The notes under the pieces were generated by a model, which made no database searches, had not been told where the DNA came from, and saw only the letters and a program-made list of their open reading frames with translations. Source: Coriaria nepalensis (taxonomy: Eukaryota; Streptophyta; Magnoliopsida; Cucurbitales; Coriariaceae). From it: a stretch of DNA of 64,000 nucleotides. Shown piece after piece: positions 1-10,400 of this stretch; the first letter of the stretch is position 1, and the number at the start of each line of letters is the position of its first letter. The translations under genes were made by a program, and so were the position numbers. The stretch spans positions 14,404,220-14,468,219 of the forward strand of contig CP114483.1 in NCBI GenBank assembly GCA_027186245.1, read 5' to 3'.

Positions 1-509
1 GCTCTTTAGGGCTAAAATAATGCATTGTTGTATACGATAGATTAATTGCAGGTTATGTAAGAAAATCATGTTTGAAGGGCAAAAACATAATTCGTCCGAA
101 TTCATTTATAATGATTTAATGACTAGAAAAGCCTCAATGACATGATTTTAACGCTAAGTAAATGTATAGTTGCCTTCAATAGATCAACTGCAAGTTATGC
201 ACGAAAGTCATGTTTAAAAGGTGAATTTCGTCTGAAGCGATTTAGAATGATTTAATGAGTAAAAGAGATGCAATAATATGACTTTGACACTAAAAAAATG
301 CATAGTTGCCTTCAGTAGATCAATTGCAAGTTATGCATGAAAGTCGTGTTTTAAATGCGAAAATAGAATTAGTTCGAAGTGCTTTCAAACAATTTAATGA
401 TCTAAAAAGACTGAATGATATGCTCTTTAAGGCTAAAATAATGCGTTGTTGTATTCGATAGATTAATTGCAGGTTATGTAAGAAAATCATGTTTGAAGGG
501 CAAAAACAT

Positions 510-523
510 AATTCGTTCGAATT
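510..523 (+). other. Short perfect dyad in subunit B (example copy)
   Basis: The sequence AATTCG-TT-CGAATT has 6-bp arms around a 2-base centre and overlaps the EcoRI-type site. It recurs in subunit B of most monomers. The frequent variant 'aattcgtccgaatt' changes only the centre and leaves both arms intact, while occasional copies break it (for example 'cgtttgaa' at 1773). The matching place in A keeps only TTCGAA, and C has lost it. Whether any protein binds here cannot be told from sequence. Confidence 0.5.
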
Positions 524-1562
524 CATTTATAATGATTTAATGACTAGAAAAGCCACAATGACATGATTTTAAGGTAAGTAAATGTATAGTTGCCTTTAAT
601 AGATCAACTGCAGGTTATGCACGAAAGTCATGTTTAAAAGGCGAATTTCATCTGAAGTGATTTATAATGATTTAATGAGTAAAAGAGATGCAATGATATG
701 ACTTTAACACTAAAAAATGCATAGTTGCCTTCAGTAGATCAATTGCAAGTTATGCATTGAAGACGTGTTTTAAATGCGAAAATAGAACTAGTTCGAAGTG
801 CTTTCAAACAATTTAATGATCTAAAAAGACTGAATGATATGCTCTTAAGGCTAAAATAATGCATTGTTGTATTCAATAGATTAATTGCAGGTTATGTAAG
901 AAAATCATGTTTGTAGGGCAAAAATATAATTCGTTCGAATTCACATACAATGATTTAATTACTAGAAGAGCCTCAATGACTTGATTTTAACGCTAAGTAA
1001 ATGTATAGTTGCCTTCAATAGATCAACTGCAAATTATGCACGAAAGTCATGTTTAAAAGGTGAATTTCGTCTGAAGTGATTTAAAATGATTTAATGAGTA
1101 AAAGAGATGCAATAATATGAGTTTAACACTAAGAAAATACATAGTTGCCTTCAGTAGATCAATTGCAAGTTATGCATGAAAGTCGTGTTTTAAATGCGAA
1201 AATAGAACTAGTTCGAAGTGCTTTCAAACAATTTAATGATCTAAAAAGACTGAATGATATGCTCTTTAAGGCTAAAATAAGGCATTGTTGTATACGATAG
1301 ATTAATTGCAGGTTATGTAAGAAAATCATGTTTGAAGGACAAAAACATAATTCGTCCGAATTCATTTATACTGATTTAATGACTAGAAAAGCCTCAATGA
1401 CATGATTTTCACGCTAAGTAAATGTATAGTTGCCTTCAATAGATCAACTGCAAGTTATGCACGAAACTCATGTTTAAAAGGAGAATTTCGTCTGAAGCGA
1501 TTTAGAATGATTTAATGAGTAAAAGAGATGCAATAATATGACTTTAACACTAAAAAAATGCA

Positions 1563-1705
1563 TAGTTGCCTTCAGTAGATCAATTGCAAGTTATGCATGA
1601 AAGTCGTGTTTTAAATGCGAAAATAGAATTAGTTCGAAGTGGTTTCAAACAATTTAATGATCTAAAAAGACTGAATGATATGCTCTTTAAGGCTAAAATA
1701 ATGCA
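1563..1705 (+). repeat. Subunit A of the monomer (143 bp)
   Basis: A begins 'tagttgccttcagtagatc' and ends 'ctaaaataatgca'. Its first 48 bases match C at all but four positions, and the rest aligns to C and B only with gaps. A contains 'gttcgaagtg' and the class-defining sites 'gaactag/gaattag', 'gatcta/gatctg' and 'gatatgc/gatgtgc'. A one-base deletion (ctctttaagg to ctcttaagg) recurs in several copies, for example 722, 3243, 8270, 13314, 14573, 23746, 25006 and 27502. Confidence 0.9.
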
Positions 1706-1847
1706 TTGTTGTATTCGATAGATTAATTGCAGGTTATGTAAGAAAATCATGTTTGAAGGGCAAAAACATAATTCGTTTGAATTCATTTATAATGATTTAA
1801 TGACTAGAAAAGCCACAATGACATGATTTTAAGGCTAAGTAAATGTA
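1706..1847 (+). repeat. Subunit B of the monomer (142 bp)
   Basis: B begins 'ttgttgtattcgatagatta' and ends 'gctaagtaaatgta'. It aligns to A and C over its whole length: 'agattaattgcaggttatg' corresponds to 'agatcaattgcaagttatg' in A, 'aatcatgttt' to 'agtcatgttt' in C, and 'aatgatttaatga' is present in both B and C. B is the most diverged subunit in its first 48 bases. It carries the EcoRI-type site. The start of B toggles between 'ttcgatag', 'tacgatag' and 'ttcaatag'; the last is a CpG-to-CpA change and a useful class marker. Confidence 0.88.
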
Positions 1848-1982
1848 TAGTTGCCTTTAATAGATCAACTGCAAGTTATGCACGAAAGTCATGTTTAAAA
1901 GGCGAATTTCATCTGAAGTGATTTATAATGATTTAATGAGTAAAAGAGATGCAATGATATGACTTTAACACTAAAAAATGCA
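1848..1982 (+). repeat. Subunit C of the monomer (135-136 bp)
   Basis: C begins 'tagttgcc' like A and ends in an A tract before 'tgca'. The tract is usually 6 A in class 1 monomers and 7 A in class 2, giving the 420/421 length difference. Tract variants 'aacacaaaaaaa' and 'aacaaaaaaaaaa' occur near 21235, 24571, 27067, 46231, 48727, 49567, 53748, 56243, 57506 and 61717. Relative to B, C lacks about six bases in its middle. 'ggcgaatttcatctg' (class 1) versus 'ggtgaatttcgtctg' (class 2) is another CpG-related toggle. Confidence 0.9.
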
Positions 1983-3242
1983 TAGTTGCCTTCAGTAGAT
2001 CAATTGCAAGTTATGCATGAAAGTCGTGTTTTAAATGCGAAAATAGAACTAGTTCGAAGTGCTTTCAAACAATTTAATGATCTAAAAAGACTGAATGATA
2101 TGCTCTTTAAGGCTAAAATAATGCATTGTTGTATTCAATAGATTAATTGCAGGTTATGTAAGAAAATCATGTTTGAAGGGCAAAAATATAATTCGTTCGA
2201 ATTCACATATAATGATTTAATGACTAGAAGAGCCTCAATGACATGATTTTAACGCTAAGTAAATGTATAGTTGCCTTCAATAGATCAACTGCAAGTTATG
2301 CACGAAAGTCATGTTTAAAAGGAGAATTTCGTCTGAAGCGATTTAGAATGATTTAATGAGTAAAAGAGATGCAATAATATGACTTTAACACTAAAAAAAT
2401 GCATAGTTGCCTTCAGTAGATCAATTGCAAGTTATGCATGAAAGTCGTGTTTTAAATGCGAAAATAGAATTAGTTCGAAGTTGTTTCAAACAATTTAATG
2501 ATCTAAAAAGACTGAATGATATGCTCTTTAAGGCTAAAATAATGCATTGTTGTATTCGATAGATTAATTGCAGGTTATGTAAGAAAATCATGTTTGAAGG
2601 GCAAAAACATAATTCGTTCGAATTCATTTATAATGATTTAATGAGTAGAAAAGCCACAATGACATGATTTTAAGGCTAGGTAAATGTATACTTGCCTTTA
2701 ATAGATCAACTGCAAGTTATGCACGAAAGTCATGTTTAAAATGCGAATTTCATCTGAAGTGATTTAGAATGATTTAATGAGTAAAAGAGATGCAATGATA
2801 TGACTTAACACTAAAAAATGCATAGTTGCCTTCAGTAGATCAATTGCAAGTTATGCATGAAAGTCGTGTTTTAAATGCGAAAATAGAACTAGTTCGAAGT
2901 GCTTTCAAGCAATTTAATGATCTAAAAAGACTGAATGATATGCTCTTTAAGGCTAAAATAATGCATTGTTGTATTCAATAGATTAATTGCTGGTTATGTA
3001 AGAAAATCATGTTTGAAGGGCAAAAACATAATTCGTTCGAATTCATTTATAATGATTTAATGACTAGAAAAGCCACAATGACATGATTTTAAGGCTAAGT
3101 AAATGTATAGTTGCCTTTAATAGATCAACTGCATGTTACGCACGAAAGTCATGTTTAAAAGGCGAATTTCATCTGAAGTGATTTAGAATGATTTAATGAG
3201 TAAAAGAGATGCAATGATATGACTTTAACACTAAAAAATGCA

Positions 3243-6200
3243 TAGTTGCCTTCAGTAGATCAATTGCAAGTTATGCATGAAAGTCGTGTTTTAAATGCGA
3301 AAATAGAACTAGTTCGAAGTGCTTTCAAACAAATTAATGATCTAAAAAGACTGTATGATATGCTCTTAAGGCTAAAATAATGCATTGTTGTATTCAATAG
3401 ATTAATTGCAGGTTATGTAAGAAAATCTGTTTGAAGGGCAAAAATATAATTCGTTCGAATTCATATATAACGATTTAATGACTAGAAGAGCCTCAATGGC
3501 ATGATTTTAACGCTAAGTAAATGTATAGTTGCCTTCAATAGATCAACTGCAAGTTATGCACGAAAGTCTTGTTTAAAAGGTGAATTTCGTCCGCAGTGAT
3601 ATAATATGATTTAATGAGTACAAGAGATGCAATAATATGACTTTAACACTAAAAAAATACATAGTTGCCTTCAGTAGATCAATTGCAAGTTATGCATGAA
3701 AGTCGTGTTTTAAATGCGAAAATAGAACTAGTTCGAAGTGCTTTCAAACAATTTAATGATCTAAAAAGACTGAATGATATGCTCTTAAGGCGAAAATAAT
3801 GCATTGTTGTATTCAATAGATTAATTGCAGGTTATGTAAGAAAATCTGTTTGAAGGGAAAAAATATAATTCGTTCGAATTCATTTATAATGATTTAATGA
3901 CTAGAAAAGGCACAATGACATGATTTTAAGGCTAAGTAAATGTATTGTTGCCTTTAATAGATCAACTGCATGTTATGCACGAAAGTCATGTTTAAAAGGC
4001 GAATTTCATCTGAAGTGATTTAGAATGATTTAATGAGTAAAAGAGATGCAATGATATGACTTTAACACTAAAAAATGCATAGTTGCCTTCAGTAGATCAA
4101 TTGCAAGTTATGCATGAAAGTCGTGTTTTAAATGCGAAAATAGAACTAGTTCGAAGTGCTTTCAAACAAATTAATGATCTAAAAAGACTGTATGATATGC
4201 TCTTAAGGCTAAAATAATGCATTGTTGTATTCAATAGATTAATTGCAGGTTATGTAAGAAAATCTGTTTGAAGGGCAAAAATATAATTCGTTCGAATTCA
4301 TATATAATGATTTAATGACTAGAAGAGCCTCAATGGCATGATTTTAACGCTAAGTAAATGTATAGTTGCCTTCAATAGATCAACTGCAAGTTATGCACGA
4401 AAGTCATGTTTAAAAGGTGAATTTCGTCTGCAGTGATATAATATGATTTAATGAGTAAAAGAGATGCAATAATATGACTTTAACACTAAAAAAATACATA
4501 GTTGCCTTCAGTAGATCAATTGCAAGTGATGCATGAAAGTCGTGTTTTAAATGCGAAAATAGAACTAGTTCGAAGTGCTTTCAAACAATTTAATGATCTA
4601 AAAAGACTGAATGATATGCTCTTAAGGCGAAAATAATGCATTGTTGTATTCAATAGATTAATTGCAGGTTATGTAAGAAAATCTGTTTGAAGGGAAAAAA
4701 TATAATTCGTTCGAATTCATTTATAATGATTTAATGACTAGAAAAGGCACAATGACATGATTTTAAGGCTAAGTAAATGTATTGTTGCCTTTAATAGATC
4801 AACTGCATGTTATGCACGAAAGTCATGTTTAAAAGGCGAATTTCATCTGAAGTGATTTAGAATGATTTAATGAGTAAAAGAGATGCAATGATATGACTTT
4901 AACACTAAAAAATGCATAGTTGCCTTCAGTAGATCAATTGCAAGTTATGCATGAAAGTCGTGTTTTAAATGCGAAAATAGAACTAGTTCGAAGTGCTTTC
5001 AAACAAATTAATGATCTAAAAAGACTGTATGATATGCTCTTAAGGCTAAAATAATGCATTGTTGTATTCAATAGATTAATTGCAGGTTATGTAAGAAAAT
5101 CTGTTTGAAGGGCAAAAATATAATTCGTTCGAATTCATATATAATGATTTAATGACTAGAAGAGCCTCAATGGCATGATTTTCACGCTAAGTAAATGTAT
5201 AGTTGCCTTCAATAGATCAACTGCAAGTTATGCACGAAAGTCATGTTTAAAAGGTGAATTTCGTCTGCAGTGATATAATATGATTTAATGAGTAAAAGAG
5301 ATGCAATAAAATGACTTTAACACTAAAAAAATACATAGTTGCCTTCAGTAGATCAATTGCAAGTGATGCATGAAAGTCGTGTTTTAAATGCGAAAATAGA
5401 ACTAGTTCGAAGTGCTTTCAAACAATTTAATGATCTAAAAAGACTGAATGATATGCTCTTAAGGCGAAAATAATGCATTGTTGTATTCAATAGATTAATT
5501 GCAGGTTATGTAAGAAAATCATGTTTGAAGGACAAAAACATAATTCGTTCGAATTCATTTATAATGATTTAATGACTAGAAAAGCCACAATGACATGATT
5601 TTAAGGCTAAGTAAATGTATAGTTGCCTTTAATAGATCAACTGCATGTTATGCACGAAAGTCATGTTTAAAAGGCGAATTTCATCTGAAGTGATTTAGAA
5701 TGATTTAATGAGTAAAAGAGATGCAATGATATGACTTTAACACTAAAAAATGCATAGTTGCCTTCAGTAGATCAATTGCAAGTTATGCATGAAAGGCGTG
5801 TTTTAAATGCGAAAATAGAACTAGTTCGAAGTGCTTTCAAACAAATTAATGATCTAAAAAGACTGTATGATATGCTCTTAAGGCTAAAATAATGCATTGT
5901 TGTATTCAATAGATTAATTGCAGGTTATGTAAGAAAATCTGTTTGAAGGGCAAAAATATAATTCGTTCGAATTCATATATAATGATTTAATGACTAGAAG
6001 AGCCTCAATGGCATGATTTTAACGCTAAGTAAATGTATAGTTGCCTTCAATAGATCAACTGCAAGTTATGCACGAAAGTCATGTTTAAAAGGTGAATTTC
6101 GTCTGCAGTGATATAATATGATTTAATGAGTAAAAGAGATGCAATAATATGACTTTAACACTAAAAAAATACATAGTTGCCTTCAGTAGATCAATTGCAA

Positions 6201-7428
6201 GGGATGCATGAAAGTCGTGTTTTAAATGCGAAAATAGAACTAGTTCGAAGTGCTTTCAAACAATTTAATGATCTAAAAAGACTGAATGATATGCTCTTAA
6301 GGCGAAAATAATGCATTGTTGTATACGATAGATTAATTGCAGGTTATGTAAGAAAATCTGTTTGAAGGGAAAAAATATAATTCGTTCGAATTCATTTATA
6401 ATGATTTAATGACTAGAAAAGGCACAATGACATGATTTTAAGGCTAAGTAAATGTATTGTTGCCTTTAATAGATCAATTGCATGTTATGCACGAAAGTCA
6501 TGTTTAAAAGGCGAATTTCATCTGAAGTGATTTAGAATGATTTAATGAGTAAAAGAGATGCAATGATATGACTTTAACACTAAAAAATGCATAGTTGACT
6601 TCAGTAGATCAATTGCAAGTTATGCATGAAAGTCGTGTTTTAAATGCGAAAATAGAACTAGTTCGAAGTGCTTTCAAACAAATTAATGATCTAAAAAGAC
6701 TGTATGATATGCTCTTAAGGCTAAAATAATGCATTGTTGTATTCAATAGATTAATTGCAGGTTATGTAAGAAAATCTGTTTGAAGGGCAAAAATATAATT
6801 CGTTCGAATTCATATATAATGATTTAATGACTAGAAGAGCCTCAATGGCATGATTTTAACGCTAAGTAAATGTATAGTTGCCTTCAATAGATCAACTGCA
6901 AGTTATGCACGAAAGTCATGTTTAAAAGGTGAATTTCGTCTGCAGTGATAGAATATGATTTAATGAGTAAAAGAGATGCAATATTATGACTTTAACACTA
7001 AAAAAATACATAGTTGCCTTCAGTAGATCAATTGCAAGTTATGCATGAAAGTCGTGTTTTAAATGCGAAAATAGAACTAGTTCGAAGTGCTTTCAAACAA
7101 TTTAATGATCTAAAAAGACTGAATGATATGCTCTTAAGGCGAAAATAATGCATTGTTGTATTCAATAGATTAATTGCAGGTTGTGTAAGAAAATCTGTTT
7201 GAAGGGAAAAAATATAATTCGTTCGAATTCATTTATAATGATTTAATGACTAGAAAAGGCACAATAACATGATTTTAAGGCTAAGTAAATGTGTTGTTGC
7301 CTTTAATAGATCAACTGCATGTTATGCACGAAAGTCATGTTTAAAAGGCGAATTTCATCTGAAGTGATTTAGAATGATTTAATGAGTAAAAGAGATGCAA
7401 TTATATGACTTTAACACTAAAAAATGCA
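3243..7428 (+). repeat. Five tandem copies of an 837-bp dimer (U and V monomers)
   Basis: U monomers start at 3243, 4080, 4917, 5755 and 6592; V monomers at 3662, 4499, 5336, 6174 and 7011. U (419 bp) has 'ctgtatgatatgctctt', 'cctcaatggcatg' and 'gtctgcagtgata'. V (418 bp) has 'aaggcgaaaataatg', 'gaagggaaaaaatata', 'aaaaggcacaatg' and 'gcatgttatgcacg'. Both carry one-base deletions in A (ctcttaagg) and B (aaaatctgttt), which explains why no long frame survives here. The dimer period is 837 or 838 bp. Exceptions are the conversion-like patches in the V copies at 5336 and 6174. Confidence 0.92.
5514..5632 (+). other. Conversion-like patch inside a V monomer
   Basis: In the V copy starting at 5336, subunit B carries 'aaaatcatgtttgaaggac', 'aaaagccacaatg' and 'tatagttgcc', as in standard class 1 monomers, instead of V's 'aaaatctgttt', 'aaaaggcacaatg' and 'tattgttgcc'. 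V-specific sequence resumes at 'gcatgttatgcacg' just after. The exchanged tract is roughly 110 bp with V sequence on both sides, as expected of short-tract gene conversion or a double exchange. The V copy at 6174 has a smaller change, 'gtatacgatag' in place of 'gtattcaatag', at the start of B. Confidence 0.65.
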
Positions 7429-10400
7429 TAGTTGCCTTCAGTAGATCAATTGCAAGTTATGCATGAAAGTCGTGTTTTAAATGCGAAAATAGAACTAGTT
7501 CGAAGTGCTTTCAAACAATTTAATGATCTAAAAAGACTGAATGATATGCTCTTTAAGGATAAAATAATGCATTGTTGTATACGATAGATTAATTGCGGGT
7601 TATGTAAGAAAATCATGTTTGAAGGGCAAAAACATAATTCGTTCGAATTCATTTATAATGATTTAATGACTAGAAAAGCCTCAATGACATGATTTTAACG
7701 CTAAGTAAATGTATAGTTGCCTTCAATAGATCACCTGCAAGTTATGCACGAAAGTCATGTTTAAAAGGAGAATTTCGTCTGAAGCAATTTAGAATGATTT
7801 AATGAGTAAAAGAGATGCAATAATATGACTTTAACACTAAAAAAATGCATAGTTGCCTTCAGTAGATAAATTGCAAGTTATGCATGAAAGTCGTGTTTTA
7901 AATGCGAAAATAGAATTAGTTCGAAGTGGTTTCAAACAATTTAATGATCTAAAAAGACTGAATGATATGCTCTTTAAGGCTAAAATAATGCATTGTTGTA
8001 TTCGATAGATTAATTGCAGGTTATGTAAGAAAATCATGTCTGAAGGGCAAAAACATAATTCGTTCGAATTCATTTATAATGATTTAATGACTAGAAAAGC
8101 CACAATGACATGATTTTAAGGCTAAGTAAATGTATAGTTGCCTTTAATAGATCAACTGCATGTTATGCACGAAAGTAATGTTTAAAAGGCGAATTTCATC
8201 TGAAGTGATTTAGAATGATTTAATGAGTAAAAGAGATGCAATGATATGACTTTAACACTAAAAAATGCATAGTTGCCTTCAGTAGATCAATTGCAAGTTA
8301 TGCATGAAAGTCGTGTTTTAAATGCGAAAATAGAACTAGTTCGAAGTGCTTTCAAACAATTTAATGATCTAAAAAGATTGAATGATATGCTCTTAAGGCT
8401 AAAATAATGCATTGTTGTATTCAATAGATTAATTGCGGGTTATGTAAGAAAATCTGTTTGAAGGGCAAAAATATAATTCGTTCGAATTCATTTATAATGA
8501 TTTAATGACTAGAAAAGCCACAATGACATGATTTTAAGGCTAAGTAAATGTATTGTTGCCTTTAATAGATCAACTGCAAGTTATGCACGAAAGTCATGTT
8601 TAAAAGGTGAATTTCGTCTGAAGTGATTTAAAATGATTTAATGAGTAAAAGAGATGCAATAATATGACTTTAACACTAAAAAAATACATAGTTGCCTTCA
8701 GTAGATCAATTGCAAGTTATGCATGAAAGTCGTGTTTTAAATGCGAAAATAGAACTAGTTCGAAGTGCTTTCAAACAATTTAATGATCTAAAAAGACTGA
8801 ATGATATGCTCTTTAAGGATAAAATAATGCATTGTTGTATACGATAGATTAATTGCAGGTTATGTAAGAAAATCATGTTTGAAGGGCAAAAACATAATTC
8901 GTTCGAATTCATTTATAATGATTTAATGACTAGAAAAGCCTCAATGACATGATTTTAACGCTAAGTAAATGTATAGTTGCCTTCAATAGATCAATTGCAA
9001 GTTATGCACGAAAGTCATGTTTAAAAGGTGAATTTCGTCTGAAGTGATTTAAAATGATTTAATGAGTAAAAGAGATGCAATAATATGACTTTAACACTAA
9101 AAAAATGCATAGTTGCCTTCAGTAGATCAATTGCAAGTTATGCATGAAAGTCGTGTTTTAAATGCGAAAATAGAATTAGTTCGAAGTGCTTTGAAACAAA
9201 TTAATGATCTGAAAAGATTGAATGATGTGCTCTTTAAGGCTAAAATAATGCATTGTTGTATTCGATAGATTAATTGCAGGTTATGTAAGAAAATCATGTT
9301 TGAAGGACAAAAACATAATTCGTTCGAATTCATTTATAATGATTTAATGACTAGAAAAGCCTCAATGACATGATTTTAAGGCTAAGTAAATGTATAGTTG
9401 CCTTTAATGGATCAACTGCAAGTTATGCATGAAAGTCATGTTTAAAAGGCGAATTTCGTCTGAAGTTATTTAGAATGATTTAATGAGTAAAAGAGATGCA
9501 ATAATATGACTTTAACACTAAAAAAATGCATAGTTGCCTCTAGTAGATCAATTGCAAGTTCTGCATGAAAGTCGTGTTTTAAATGCGAAAATAGAACTAG
9601 TTTGAAGTGCTTCCAAACAATTTAATGATCTAAAAAGACTGAATTGTATGCTCTTTAAGGCTAAAATAATGCATTGTTGTATACGATAGATTAATTGCAG
9701 GTTATGTAAGAAAATCATGTTTGAAGGGCAAAAACATAATTCGTTCGAATTCATTTATAATGATTTAATGACTAGAAAATCCTCAACGACATGATTTTAA
9801 CGCTAAGTAAATATATAGTTTCTTTTAATAGATCAACTGCAAGTTATGCCCGAAAGTCATGTTTAAAAGGCGAATTTCATCTGAAGTGATTTAGAATGAT
9901 TTAATGAGTAAAAGAGATGCAATGATATGACTTTAACACTAAAAAATGCATAGTTGCCTTCAGTAGATCAATTGCAAGTTATGCATGAAAGTCGTGTTTT
10001 AAATGCGAAAATAGAACAAGTTCGAAGTGCTTTCAAACAATTTAATGATCTAAAAAGACTAAATGATATGCTCTTTAAGGCTAAAATAATGCATTGTTGT
10101 ATACGATACATTAATTGCAGGTTATGTAAGAAAATCATGTTTGAAGGGCAAAAACATAATTCGTTCGAATTCATTTATAATGATTAATGACTAGAAAAGC
10201 CTCAATGACATGATTTTAACGCTAAGTAAATGTATAGTTGCCTTCAATAGATCAACTGCGAGTTATGCACGAAAGCCATGTTTAAAAGGTGAATTTCGTC
10301 TGTAGCGATTTAGAATGATTTAATGAGTAAAAGAGATGCAATAATCTGACTTTAACACTAAAAAAATGCATAGTTGCCTTCAGTAGATCGATTGCAAGTT

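Larger units (their letters stand above)
1563..1982 (+). repeat. Reference monomer (A+B+C, 420 bp)
   Basis: I chose this copy as the reference because it has no internal indel relative to the class 1 consensus. It reads A 1563-1705, B 1706-1847, C 1848-1982. It contains MfeI-type (CAATTG) and NsiI-type (ATGCAT) palindromes in A and one EcoRI-type GAATTC in B, so an EcoRI digest of the array should give a ladder of about 420 bp. Class 2 monomers differ mainly in A ('gaattag', 'aaattaatgatctg', 'gatgtgc'), at the start of B ('ttcaatag') and in C ('ggtgaatttcgtctg', 7 A), and are 421 bp. Confidence 0.95.
1..3242 (+). repeat. Trimeric arrangement, 1260-bp period, then mixed monomers
   Basis: Monomer starts: 303, 722, 1142, 1563, 1983, 2404, 2823, with a partial A before B at 25. 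The partial first monomer and 1142 share 'tatacgatag' and 'gtccgaattc'. 303, 1563 and 2404 share 'ttcgatag' with 'gccacaatg'. 722 and 1983 share 'ttcaatag' with 'gaattcaca' and 'agaagagcc'. This gives a three-monomer repeat of 1260 bp for nearly two copies; the 'tatacgatag' type is then skipped before 2404. Copies differ at many sites, so this is older or less homogenised than the right half. Confidence 0.75.

Noticed and set aside
320..526. Repeated minus-strand 68-aa (sometimes 78-aa) open reading frames as a gene family
   Set aside because: They sit at the same place in each satellite monomer, are broken in more than half of the copies by one-base deletions or a TGA, and vary at all codon positions. 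They match no family I know. They are explained by repetition of one chance frame.
9954..10187. Plus-strand frames of 60-86 codons at 9954-10187, 16651-16911, 22881-23063 and 53737-53919
   Set aside because: Each depends on a private substitution or indel in one monomer (for example 'gatacatta' removing a stop) and reads through the same satellite sequence on the opposite strand. There is no sign of coding.
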